NCBI GenBank assembly: GCA_037178625.1
Contig: CM074135.1
Location: 1,366,001 to 1,430,000, forward strand
DNA length: 64,000 bases
Direction of reading: 5' to 3'
Source: Skeletonema tropicum
Lineage: Eukaryota > Bacillariophyta > Thalassiosirophyceae > Thalassiosirales > Thalassiosiraceae
The translations under genes were made by a program, and so were the position numbers. How positions within the stretch are numbered: position 1 is the first letter of the stretch; each line of letters starts with the position of its first letter. This document shows, one piece after another, positions 52,545 through 61,967 of the stretch. The notes below the pieces were generated by a model, which ran no database searches, was not told the origin of the DNA, and saw nothing but the letters and a program-made list of their open reading frames with translations.

Positions 52545-52984
52545 GGTGTTGTTGCTTGCTCTTTTGAAGCTTTATTTCTCTCTACTCTATTGTACTGAAG
52601 TAATTGGCAGGGTGCGTGATGGTATGATGGGTTCGAGTCTGGTTCGAGTTGGAGGCGAGCGAGCGCTGCAGCTGACTGGAAGCTGGAAGAGGCTGGATCT
52701 TGATGGGGAGCTACTTCAGCCTGGAGTTAGCGAAAGTGCATTAGATCATAGCAAGTAGCCCTTCAAGAGAACTTTGGTTGGAGGAAGCAACGCCGATGCG
52801 TCCTTCGTCCTTCGATGTCATCTGCCGTTGGGTTGCATAACAGGATCATATGTGATGTGCATATCATATAATTATCATCGAGGTAAAATTAGGCATTGGT
52901 GCGTTATAGTTTCTCTGCAATTACACATTGAAACGTTCAGTTGAGTTCAGTTGATGTAGTTGATAACCGACGGTGCAATCGACC
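52545..52984. promoter_or_regulatory. Divergent region, RluA / unknown 584-residue protein
   Basis: 440 bp between divergent starts. It contains a GTTCGAGTCTGGTTCGAGTTGG imperfect repeat at 52630-52651 and an AT-rich part around 52850-52930. Direct GTTCAGTTGAGTTCAGTTGA repeats lie at 52935-52954, shortly before the ATG at 52985. Confidence 0.45.
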
Positions 52985-54739
52985 ATGACTGCCATCCGCA
53001 ATCTCGTCCGAAATAACAATGCCATCGTCGCATGTACTGCTGTAGCAGCTTCCTCAGCACTGTTACATCAATCATTTCCATCACAGGCTGAGCAAAAAAA
53101 GCAAGCAAAGGCGGACAAGAAATTGGAAGTGTACTTAATGGATCGAATAGCTAAAAAGCCCTACTTGAACTACCACTCAGTTCCCAACACTATTCAAGCC
53201 AAGAGAACTTATCGTGGCCGACGTAGCGAGGAAACTACAGCTGTTCAGAGCACAAATACTCCGCAAAACACTCGGCCGAAAGGTGTACCATCACGTCTCA
53301 GGATTCTTGTCTTAGATGTACCTAAATTCAAAGAAGAGGCTCTTGAGGATCACGGAGTGTGCCAACTTCCATCTGAAATATTCTCTACGAACGGACCCAA
53401 ATTTGTTGATGGAGTTGCTCCTCCCAAAGCCGTGGATAAAAAGAGCACGGCAGGATATTACTATAGCAAAGGTGACAAATCATCTCGAAAAGAGCGGAGG
53501 GCAAATATGAAACCAATAACTCAAAAGAGTTTGGCTAAACAACTGTATTATTGCTATGATTCCAGGCAAGCGTCAAAAGGTAATGAAACTCAACAACAAC
53601 AACCAGTGATTGGTGTAGAAATATTGGAGGGTTCCATCATGGATCTTAATCCAAACAATATACGCCGAACATATACATCCACTAGCGGTAAAATGAGAAA
53701 GTCACACAGCATTTCTCCATCACAATTTGCTGAAGGTGTTGCAGATGTTGATGAAGCGAATGAAGTTGAGGCTGAAATTGAGACAGAAACTGAGACTGAA
53801 GAAGACGTTGACACTGAAGAAGAGGTGATTGAATCAGAGGAAACTGACAAATTGGACATTCTTGCAAATGAACGCACTGCCCCGTGGAATCAGTACGCTT
53901 GGCTTGAAGAGATGTACTTACGAATCAACGGTATCGTTCCTTTCAGTGAACCAATGCATCGCGCACATACTTTTTCACAATGGTTATATGGGAGAATCTA
54001 CAGTCACACAATTGCACCAACGTACAGTACTCATAGGTTGTGGATGTGGTGGTGGTGGCCGGCAGTTTTTTCTTATAACCGGAGCAATTTGATCAAGAAT
54101 GGTGGAATTGATGGGAAAGGGGAGTGTAATTTGTATGGTGACGATAGTAACGGTAGAAGTCTTTTGTCGTGGCCACGTAAGAAGCTAAACAGAGCTTCGA
54201 ATAAGCCGCATGCCGTGATTGCAGACGGCGCAGCTTTGCATCGTGTTCCTGGGTCTCTTCGATTCCTTACCAGAACCTGCCGGGATGCAAACGTTCCTTT
54301 GTTCATTCTGAATGATCCTAGATCTTGGGGTTCACAAACGCACTCAACGTTATCAGAGGCTGTGGTAGACATACGAAGGTCGGTTACCGACAATGTTGTT
54401 TCTCATTGCTTGGATATTCGAGAGGGTTCTGCTTTTGAACGTGGTAGACTAGTTGGACAATTTGAGAAGGAGCTTGCGTGGCAAGCCAGCGAGGCTGCTA
54501 GAAAGACACGGGAAGCCTGGAAGTCAGCTAGAAGGAGGTTAGAAAGGGATAAGATTGAAGACTGGAGTGATCTGGATGATGACGAATTGCGGCAGAAACT
54601 GATTGAGAGAAAGGTGCTGACGCTAGGAAATAATGATGATGACCAAGGCGATTCCTATGCTCAATCAATAACAAGCACAAAACAGTTACTTGAGATTTGT
54701 CGTAAGTGTCTTGAAAAGGAAGAGAAGAGTACTGACTGA
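52985..54739 (+). CDS. Uncharacterised protein, possibly mitochondrial
   Basis: 584 residues from the ATG at 52985; a GTG at 52973 would add four. The N-terminus (MTAIRNLVRNNNAIVACTAV) has an Arg-containing, hydrophobic mitochondrial-like look. A folded-looking block LRILVLDVPKFKEEA appears at about residue 100. A Glu/Thr-rich acidic run (EIETETETEEDVDTEEEVIESEET) occupies about residues 260-295. From about 330 come an aromatic cluster (HRLWMWWWWPAVFSY) and a second block (VIADGAALHRVPGSL, NVPLFILNDPRSWGS, IRRSVTDNVVSHCLDI). The C-terminus is helical and charged. No family was recognised; convergent with the glycosyltransferase gene (29 bp gap). Confidence 0.65.
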   Translation: MTAIRNLVRNNNAIVACTAVAASSALLHQSFPSQAEQKKQAKADKKLEVYLMDRIAKKPYLNYHSVPNTIQAKRTYRGRRSEETTAVQSTNTPQNTRPKGVPSRLRILVLDVPKFKEEALEDHGVCQLPSEIFSTNGPKFVDGVAPPKAVDKKSTAGYYYSKGDKSSRKERRANMKPITQKSLAKQLYYCYDSRQASKGNETQQQQPVIGVEILEGSIMDLNPNNIRRTYTSTSGKMRKSHSISPSQFAEGVADVDEANEVEAEIETETETEEDVDTEEEVIESEETDKLDILANERTAPWNQYAWLEEMYLRINGIVPFSEPMHRAHTFSQWLYGRIYSHTIAPTYSTHRLWMWWWWPAVFSYNRSNLIKNGGIDGKGECNLYGDDSNGRSLLSWPRKKLNRASNKPHAVIADGAALHRVPGSLRFLTRTCRDANVPLFILNDPRSWGSQTHSTLSEAVVDIRRSVTDNVVSHCLDIREGSAFERGRLVGQFEKELAWQASEAARKTREAWKSARRRLERDKIEDWSDLDDDELRQKLIERKVLTLGNNDDDQGDSYAQSITSTKQLLEICRKCLEKEEKSTD

Positions 54740-54768
54740 TACATGTATAAAAGCTGTTACTAAATAGG

Positions 54769-56685
54769 TTATTTCCAGAATGGCTTGCCATTTGCGTCTA
54801 TATTCCTCCCCTGCCCCTGACAAGAATGGTCGGAAGGTTTGTCTCTATAGTGGCATGATATTAATGCTTCTGCCGAGCAACATTTTTGCTGAAGCGATGT
54901 TCCAGTCGAATCTTTCGCCAAAGCAACGGCACCTCCAGACTCGCAAGCCTCCTTGGTGTACCATAACCCCATCTGTTTCAAGAAGAGTAATTTGTTGTTT
55001 TTATTCGTTGTCCAGCTCATGTGCAGTAAGAAAGGGGTGTTTTTGCCTGTCGCAATATCTCTCATGAAGTCAATCTCCTTCTTTCGATGATAATGATAAC
55101 CGCCTGGAAATTCGCTTCCTGATAATGTCTTAACGCGTAAACCTGTCAACGAACTATGCTCATCAAGCAGTGCTGCCAAAGCCTGTTGGTGGCTTGTCAT
55201 TGATAAGACCATGTCACCCAAGAACAACAAGGAGCGAAAGAGAAATTTGGTTTTGTCATTGTTTCGTACATAATAAAATCCTGTATTGGCGCTGTATGGT
55301 GCGTATCGCAATGATCGGGCACCATCGTCTTGGAAGAGAATATCAAAATTGTGCACTGGATTCTCCTTATCATGGAAGTATGGCAACGGATTCTTGTACC
55401 AAACCAAGTCAACATCTTGGAAGAGTACGTCGTATCCCATACGATTGATCAATTGAACAGTAACAATCTTCGCGTACATCATCTGAGTGAAGGCTCTATC
55501 ACCGTATCGTTTAGCTTCTTGCTCTGGCATCTGTTCAAAGATCTGTGAATCGATAGATACATATTTTAGTAACACAAAAGTAGATCTACAAAACCGATAC
55601 TCGCACGAGGAAATTAATGTGCTTACCTTTTCGTCATAGAATACATGCACTCCCAGTCCTTTGGCAATCTCTAATACACCTTCATCTGTTGCAAATATCA
55701 ATAGCTTTTCTCTGACTATGTCTCCAAATCCTCTTGCATCGGCTGAACATAAGAAATTAATAAGTAAGTCACTTTGGCCAGTATTACATACCATCACAAT
55801 CACTGTGTTATCATCACCCGCACACGTTGCAGCCATCGGTGTCAAAATTTGAATTGTTTCTTCTAATCGATCGAAATATGTCTCCAGCAATGCTTGATTT
55901 TGTAGTGCGTAACGGTCCGATGGTGCTTCAAATTTGTTTGCTCCGTTACTTTGTACACCTCTGCCTACGGCATGCAATGGAAATGTTGGATCGACTTTTC
56001 TACCATCGAATCTAAGCCACCTTTGAATGTGGTAGGATTCATAGTTGCCGACGATTGCCATGCATTGTTCCGCCCCTCCATGTGAATCAGTGTAGATGAC
56101 ATTCAAGACACCACAATTTTTGGTAGCGTCCGTAGCAGACAAATGAGGTATCTCGGCAGTTGGGCCTTCATTCGTATAGACAATTCCTGTGTTGTCATCA
56201 GGCATGGATGCTTTGCTGTTATACAACAGCAATACATCATCTTTCCCCGGATCTTTTTCATATTCTCGTTTTGATGGAGGCTTGGGAATGCCATAGTCGA
56301 ATTCTTGGATGAATTCGTTCTTACTTACAAGGGCTGAGCCATATGCAATTTTGCTGATTGTTTTGGGGAAGCGCCGCTCATGGCCGTCAGCTTTCTTTTT
56401 GGTGCCTTTCTCTTTGCTGTTATCTACCTCTTTTTTTGTATTATCGTCCTTTTGCAGTAGTTTCAGTCTACGCAATACTTCAGCTTCGACCTCATCAACA
56501 GTGAGAGTGGTTGATCGGCTCGGTTCTGACGGGGCGACGTTCATCTTCATGCCAAGAAGCACTCCAGAGTAAAAGCATGTTGTCGCGACGAGGAACAGCA
56601 GCACAATTTGAGGCAGATAGGCTAACCATAATGGAGACCTCGATCCGCCTCTGTAATTCGAGCCGCCATTGCGAATCGACACCAT
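54769..56685 (-). CDS. Golgi-type nucleotide-diphospho-sugar glycosyltransferase
   Basis: Two exons, 56685-55627 and 55542-54769, with an 84 bp intron (AAG|GTAAGC...CACAG|ATC). That length is a multiple of three and the intron contains no stop, so unspliced RNA would also be open. The spliced product has 610 residues. It starts with a short cytosolic end and one membrane anchor (LPQIVLLFLVATTCFYSGVLLG). A stem with coiled Lys/Glu follows. The catalytic region holds NTVIVMVCNTGQSDLLINF and DVLFQDVDLVWYKNP, whose Asp-x-Asp motif binds the nucleotide-sugar metal. YSANTGFYYVRNNDKT is typical of the DUF/PF03407-type (GT77-like) group. The C-terminus is Cys-rich (QQKCCSAEALISCHY). It likely acts on surface or wall glycans. 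Confidence 0.85.
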   Translation of the reverse strand: MVSIRNGGSNYRGGSRSPLWLAYLPQIVLLFLVATTCFYSGVLLGMKMNVAPSEPSRSTTLTVDEVEAEVLRRLKLLQKDDNTKKEVDNSKEKGTKKKADGHERRFPKTISKIAYGSALVSKNEFIQEFDYGIPKPPSKREYEKDPGKDDVLLLYNSKASMPDDNTGIVYTNEGPTAEIPHLSATDATKNCGVLNVIYTDSHGGAEQCMAIVGNYESYHIQRWLRFDGRKVDPTFPLHAVGRGVQSNGANKFEAPSDRYALQNQALLETYFDRLEETIQILTPMAATCAGDDNTVIVMVCNTGQSDLLINFLCSADARGFGDIVREKLLIFATDEGVLEIAKGLGVHVFYDEKVSTLISSCEYRFCRSTFVLLKYVSIDSQIFEQMPEQEAKRYGDRAFTQMMYAKIVTVQLINRMGYDVLFQDVDLVWYKNPLPYFHDKENPVHNFDILFQDDGARSLRYAPYSANTGFYYVRNNDKTKFLFRSLLFLGDMVLSMTSHQQALAALLDEHSSLTGLRVKTLSGSEFPGGYHYHRKKEIDFMRDIATGKNTPFLLHMSWTTNKNNKLLFLKQMGLWYTKEACESGGAVALAKDSTGTSLQQKCCSAEALISCHYRDKPSDHSCQGQGRNIDANGKPFWK

Positions 56686-57120
56686 TGTTCAGTTGGTTTT
56701 GTGGCGATCTTAATGGGTGGGGTGGGGTTGAAAAGTATATATAACGGAAGGGTGAGTAACGAACCTGTAACAAAACTCAGTAGGAGGATCAGACAATAAA
56801 TATCGCACAGGTGTGTCACAAGTCGCCGCACAAGCTTGGAACTTGCAACATAACATACAACTACTACCCGGCTTACAACAGGTTAGAACAGGTATCTCTC
56901 TAGATTGCTAAGTATATGAATAAGAATGCATATATTTGAAGTGGTAGATGACGAATTTCTAACATGTTGCTGGCAACGTTGCAATCATGCATCGAGGCTA
57001 ATCAGACGTACTTGAAAATTTCTGTTATATTATTATTATTGCATCATCGCATCACATCACCGATTACGTAACTCATTTGCTCTTGCTCGTGCATCTTCAC
57101 TCGTACCAAGCCAGATTCCT
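56686..57120. promoter_or_regulatory. Upstream region of the glycosyltransferase
   Basis: 435 bp between the glycosyltransferase start and the stop of the aminopeptidase gene (both minus strand). It is moderately AT-rich, with TATATATAAC-like sequence at 56739-56746 about 60 bp from the glycosyltransferase start, which could serve as a TATA element. No other feature. Confidence 0.45.
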
Positions 57121-58279
57121 TCACGAATTCGAGCTCTCCTCCTCCCAGAATTGAAGTGGGCTTGTTTCAATTTTACCAGTTAGTGCCTCGACTCCATCCT
57201 CTGTCACAAGAAGCGTATGCTCAAATTGAGCTGACCGCCCTCCATCGGCGGTTGTGGCGGTCCAATCATCTGGCCACATGTAGGGATCAGCAAACCCTTC
57301 ACAAATCATGGGTTCAATTGTATAGACGTGACCTGCCTGCATCTCTTGCAGGTCTTGATTGACTGTATAGTGATAAATGTTCGGAGCTGTGTGGAACACT
57401 GACCCAATGCCATGTCCACAAAAGGAACGTACTGTGGAAAAGCCTTCAGCCTTGACGTAATCTTCAATTGTTTTACCAATGACATTGTAGTTGACACCAG
57501 GTTTCACAAGTTCCATTGATTTGATCCAACAATCGTATGTGGTTTGGAGTAACTTTCTTCCCTTCTCATCAATCGCATCTTTGCCTCCAACGCAGAACAT
57601 CTCCGAACAGTCGCCATGGTATCCATCCAGGTATACAGTGATATCAATGTTGATAATGTCTCCGTCTTCCAAAGGACGTTCATCGGGGATACCGTGACAG
57701 ATCACCTCATTGACAGAAGTGCAGCAAGATTTAGGAAAATTGCGATAGTTCAGCGGTGATGGATAAGCTCCCCTTTCTACACAAGCGGCATGAACAGCTG
57801 CATCAATTTCATCTGTAGTAACTCCCGCTTTGACTAGCCTGCCAGCAATATCAAGAACTTCTCTTGCACATCGACCAGATTTCCGCATCTTTTCAATTTC
57901 TTCGGGTGTTTTGATTTCAATTTCATATGTACTTCCACGTTTCTTTGGTACGCCATCAATAGCATAATCAGGTATCGAGAGAACGGATTCAGGAGCAATG
58001 ATTCGGGTAGGTGACTGTGGAAAGGGGCGGATAGAGCCAGCATACGTAAAATCAGGGTTGGCTGCTTTCTTCTTCGTCTTGATGTTGATTGCTGTGGCCT
58101 TTTTGGCGAATCCTCCTCCGCCGCCAGATTTACGTGGCTTTGTCTTTTTCTTGTTCATTGACAGAGCAGTCTCCCCTCTAATGCTAGAGGAGGAGAGGAG
58201 GGGTAATGAAGCCATTGGTAGTCGATGAGAGTGCTATAATCGCACCCAGCGTAGGGAGGCGTAGTACAAACTTCGTCAT
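57121..58279 (-). CDS. MAP1: Methionine aminopeptidase type 1, plastid-type precursor split by a C-run indel
   Basis: Removes initiator methionine. From residue ~100 the pita-bread fold is intact: CTSVNEVICHGIPD, the metal-ligand aspartates in INIDITVYLDGYHGDCSEMF, His in SFCGHGIGSVFHTAP, Glu in YTIEPM and Glu in AQFEHTLLV. The catalytic frame starts at the ATG at 58215 (MASLPLLSSSSIRGE), but a signal peptide lies just upstream in another frame: MTKFVLRLPTLGAIIALSS then TTNGFITPP, from the ATG at 58279. The two frames meet at the plus-strand G4 run 58200-58203; with one base fewer, signal, FITP plastid motif and enzyme form a single precursor. So the annotated short start is probably wrong and the enzyme is plastid-targeted (inference). 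Confidence 0.85.
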
Positions 58280-58539
58280 GGTTGAATTGTGTAGCGTGCT
58301 GCGCCGCGTGCGTGGGTTGAGGTTTTGGAGGTTGATGTCTAAGTATGTCGAGTGATAGCGCGCCAAATCTGCCCTCAACTCAGCGAAGCACAGAAAATGA
58401 AATCAATCGACAATGATCTATCCGCTTCGTCAGTATCTTTTTAAGTAGTAATAGAGTGTAGAGATCTATTCAGAACTATCCACTATCAACGCATCCCTGC
58501 TCTCTCTCTAGCCGGATAAGAGGAATACCTAATTCAAAA
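58280..58539. promoter_or_regulatory. Divergent region, aminopeptidase / stomatin-like
   Basis: 260 bp between divergent ATGs at 58279 and 58540. An AT-rich stretch lies in the middle (about 58395-58450). No defined site. Confidence 0.4.
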
Positions 58540-59803
58540 ATGTCACTCGCACGGGCAACGACGTCGTCTATGCACAAGATGTGCACATCATCAGCCTGCC
58601 GATCTGTCGTGCTTGCCTCCACACGCTCCGCCAACCGATCGATCAACCGCAGCATCGCTGCACTAGCGTCATCGCCATCTCTTCCAGCTATCTCAAATTT
58701 GCCTAATATTAACGCTGCCGATAGTAACTTCACAACAACGAAACGACACTACTCGCTCGATCGCCCCAATTCCTCCCCATTCCAAATCTTTTCCCAGGGC
58801 GGTAGCGCATCCTGATTCCTCTCCTCACGGACAAACTCTCGAAATAACCCAATGGCCCCTGACCAAGGTTAACACCATTCTCAACATTGTTCCACAGGGA
58901 AAGCGAATGGTCGTAGAGAGATTTGGAAAACTGCACGATATACATGAATCGGGATACTTTTTTGCTGTACCCGTAATTGATCGAATTGCTTACGTAATTG
59001 ATGTTAGGGAACGAGCCGTGGATATTTTACCACAAGCTGCCATTACACGAGATAATGTTAGTGTCGAAGTTAGTGGCAATTTATTCGTTAGGGTGGCTGA
59101 TCCAGAGAGGGCGGCGTACGGAGCTAGGAACCCACTCTACGCTGTCATGATGCACGCACAATCCGCGATGAGATCAGCCATTGGAGAATTGGAATTGGAT
59201 GAAATACTCCACAATCGTGCGGGGTTGAATACTTTGATTAAGGGATCACTCCAAGATGCTGCCGTTGCGTGGGGATTAGAAGTTCGCAGATATGAGCTAA
59301 CAGAAATCACGCCTGATGATCAAATCCGTATTGCCATGGATAAGCAAGCAGCTGCCGAACGTGATAGACGAGAACAGGTTTTGAGGGCAGAGGGAGATAA
59401 ACGAAGGGCAGAATTGACTAGTGAGGGTATAAAAATTAGTTTGAAGAATGAAAGTGAGGGTAAATTGATTCAGATTACCAATGAGGCTGAGGCTGAAAAG
59501 TTGAGGATTGTTAAAGAGGCGGAAGGTCAAGCTGAGGCGATTCGGCTCGCGGCACTGGCACAGGCTGATGCTATTCAGCAGATTGCTTTACAGCTTTCGA
59601 AGGATGGTGGGCAAGAGGCAGCAGCAATGGCGTTGGCAAAGGAATATGTCAAAATGTATGGTGAGATGGGATCAAAATCAAATACCATGTTCTTCCAAGA
59701 GTCCGCGGGTAATGCTCAATCATTGGTTGTGCAGGCAATTGCGGCCATGAAGGCTATGAAACTTGACGAAGGTTCAGGGGTGAAGACACCAACATCAACA
59801 TAA
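58540..59803 (+). CDS. Stomatin-like SPFH protein, mitochondrial type, split by a G-run indel
   Basis: Membrane-scaffolding SPFH protein close to stomatin-like protein 2. A presequence of ~75 residues rich in Ser, Arg and Ala starts at the ATG at 58540 (MSLARATTSSMHKMCTSSAC...RHYSL). The first frame then stops shortly after the GGG run at 58797-58799. With one G fewer the frame continues through HPDSSPHGQTLEITQWPL into VNTILNIVPQGKRMVVERFGK. From there the family core is intact: HESGYFFAVPVIDRIAYVID, VSVEVSGNLFVRV, LGL-less DEILHNRAGLNTLI and VRRYELTEITPD. The Ala/Glu coiled coil (EAEKLRIVKEAEGQAEAIRLAA) follows. It probably organises inner-membrane complexes and proteases in mitochondria. 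Confidence 0.9.
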
Positions 59804-59855
59804 ATTGCAAAACTATAGTTACACACTTTTGTTAAAATGAGAGTCAAAGAAAATG

Positions 59856-61035
59856 TTATTGTATTTCATCTTCTTCCGGCAAATTTATCAGTGTCTCAGC
59901 GATACCCTGTCCACCAATCAATAAATCTCCCTTGCTATACACAAGTGGATCGTGATTTTTGATCCTCATCAATCGAACATCATATCCATGATCTTCGGAT
60001 GCAGCTAAGAGTCTATCTAATTCAACTATCTTCTTTGCGCGAGCCTGTTGCTGTCGTTGTTGCGACAACGTTTGTGGGCCTAAGCCAATGTCGGCGACTT
60101 TTGCCAGGAGAGTGTATTTCTCCTCTAATGGCATGTCTGCTACATCATTGTCATATAACTTCCCCATTAGCCACTTCGAACGAGGATACTCAATACCAGC
60201 TGATGCTCCACTGCGTTGAAACGATGCACTTAAATCAAACGTCGCACTCTCTTCTGTGAACCTCTTTTGTCAGAGATTTCGCTGTGCAGCATGGACAAAG
60301 TATAAACGGAGCATTGCAACGGATGGCCAATAACATTGCCATATCTGACGCTGCTCCACAGGCATGCAGTGATACAACTATGACAGAATGATCTGGTGGA
60401 ACTTTTGATAGAATCTCGTCGTAGTTTGCGAGATCAGCACAAACTGTCTCAAGCTTTTCAGGAGAAAGTATGGCTTCTGCTCGGTTAGACAGCCTTGTTA
60501 ATGCATGATCATTAACATCAACAGCCAACACTTTAGTGTTGATGCTGCTGCTGTAAGAAAGTCCTGCTAACGAAACTCCCAGATTCCCAGCTCCGCAACC
60601 TGCATCAATAATAGTTACACCATATTGAGGATTCTTTGCTTGCAGCTGTGCATTGAGAATTTCGGAAACAACGAAATGAAATGCTTCTACCTGAGCTCTC
60701 TTCCGTAACCCACGTAATGATCCCTCTCGCAATTTTCCACCTCGTATTGGATCAAGTTCCGCGTCGACTTCATCCCAGTCGATGGTTGATGGTTTTAGGA
60801 TAGGAATTCTCAGGTTATATAACTCTTGCGGCTGCAGGTCGGGAAGTAAAGACAATGATGTCCCAAACTCAATCGAATTTAACAACTCCTCAGTCCGCTG
60901 TCTTCGTTTCTCTGTACGGCGCTGCCATCTTGATTGCTCCCCAGTTCCATTAGTAGTCTCGCTGAGAGAGCTTAGCTGTCGTTCATATGTTGATGTTGCA
61001 GCAACGAAGAGGAAAATAAGTGAATGCAACATCAT
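59856..61035 (-). CDS. SAM-dependent methyltransferase (GSTCD/METTL25-like), frame-disrupted
   Basis: A signal-like hydrophobic N-terminus (MMLHSLIFLFVAATSTYE) leads into a charged region and the core GGKLREGSLRGLRKRAQVEA. The AdoMet fold follows: TIIDAGCGAGNLGVSLAGL (motif I), TKVLAVDVNDHALTRL (acidic loop) and VIVVSLHACGAASDMAM. Then comes FILCPCCTAKSLTK, the CPCC motif seen in GSTCD- and METTL25-type proteins. The frame then shifts at the TTTT/AAAA run near 60263-60267. The next frame continues with FTEESATFDLSASF, then WLMGKLYDNDVADMPLEEKY and DVRLMRIKNHDPLVYSKGDL to the stop at 59856. A +1 indel separates one protein into two frames. The substrate is unknown. Confidence 0.8.
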
Positions 61036-61967
61036 CCCATTATGATGTGCCACTTACTGCTCATCTTTTATCTACACCAACTATCCACTATCCATTGAGG
61101 GTGAGTTGCTGCAGTGGGGCCGTCTAATTTTATGTGTAGGTAGTGTTGTTGATGTCGGCATGTACAGTTAGGTCGCCACCATGGTCATGGTGATCCTGGT
61201 GATTTTTGTCATTATATCCATTATCCGGGCACGTAATGGCGGGAAAAAATTGTCACCGTCGCTGAAACTACACACAAACGAAACACTACAAAACACAAAA
61301 AACACGAGTTCTACACTCTACACCCTTACATGGAGGCTCTGTGCCTCCATGACGACACCTAACACAAATAATCGACCATAATACGATAGTACAGACTAAT
61401 AGCTTTCAATAGAACCACTGGTCAACGTTATATGCAGTATACTCGCATAGCAGCAACAGTACAGGCATTCAGATCTGCCTCGAGGCATGCGTCATTCTAA
61501 ATCGAAATAGTCCCAAATTCGTCGATAGGTGCTCCATTTAGTTTACTATTCTCTTCTGCATTCTGCACCAGAAAATGTAGATATACTGTTTGGGATGCTA
61601 TTTTTAGACTGCTCTATGTATTTTCGTCGAGTAATTAGTATCATCTGGTAAAGAATTCAAAGATCAAAAGATCGAAGATCAAAGTCCTGAGATGCGAATA
61701 AAATGTACCTGTCTGAACAGATACAATGCGGTCAAAGTTCGACAAAAAGACACAAATTGACCAGCCGCCTCCTCCTTCCCTTGATTGTCTTGATCAGCCT
61801 GCGAAGGAGTTCGCGTCCGCGGGGCAGGGTTGCTTCACATTATTTTGTCGCTTAACCGGTGGCCGATCAAATTCGTAGACGACAATGCGGGCCATAAAGG
61901 AGCAGTTCCCTGGAAAGATAATATGATTTTCAGCTGCCGTTTTGGTCTCTCAACATACTACTAATCA
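61036..61967. promoter_or_regulatory. Divergent intergenic region, methyltransferase / astacin
   Basis: About 930 bp. It contains a 9 bp perfect hairpin CATGGAGGC-TCTGT-GCCTCCATG at 61329-61351 and overlapping AAAGATC-type repeats at 61658-61685. No gene was supported; a 66-codon plus-strand frame at 61181 shows only a hydrophobic start and no conserved part. Confidence 0.5.
61329..61351. repeat. Short perfect inverted repeat
   Basis: CATGGAGGC pairs perfectly with GCCTCCATG around TCTGT. The dyad sits in the middle of the divergent promoter region and might bind a dimeric regulator; no family could be assigned. Confidence 0.65.

Noticed and set aside
52625..52665. Repeated GGTTCGAGT resembling a tRNA T-loop
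   Set aside because: No acceptor or anticodon stem can be drawn around it; simple local duplication.
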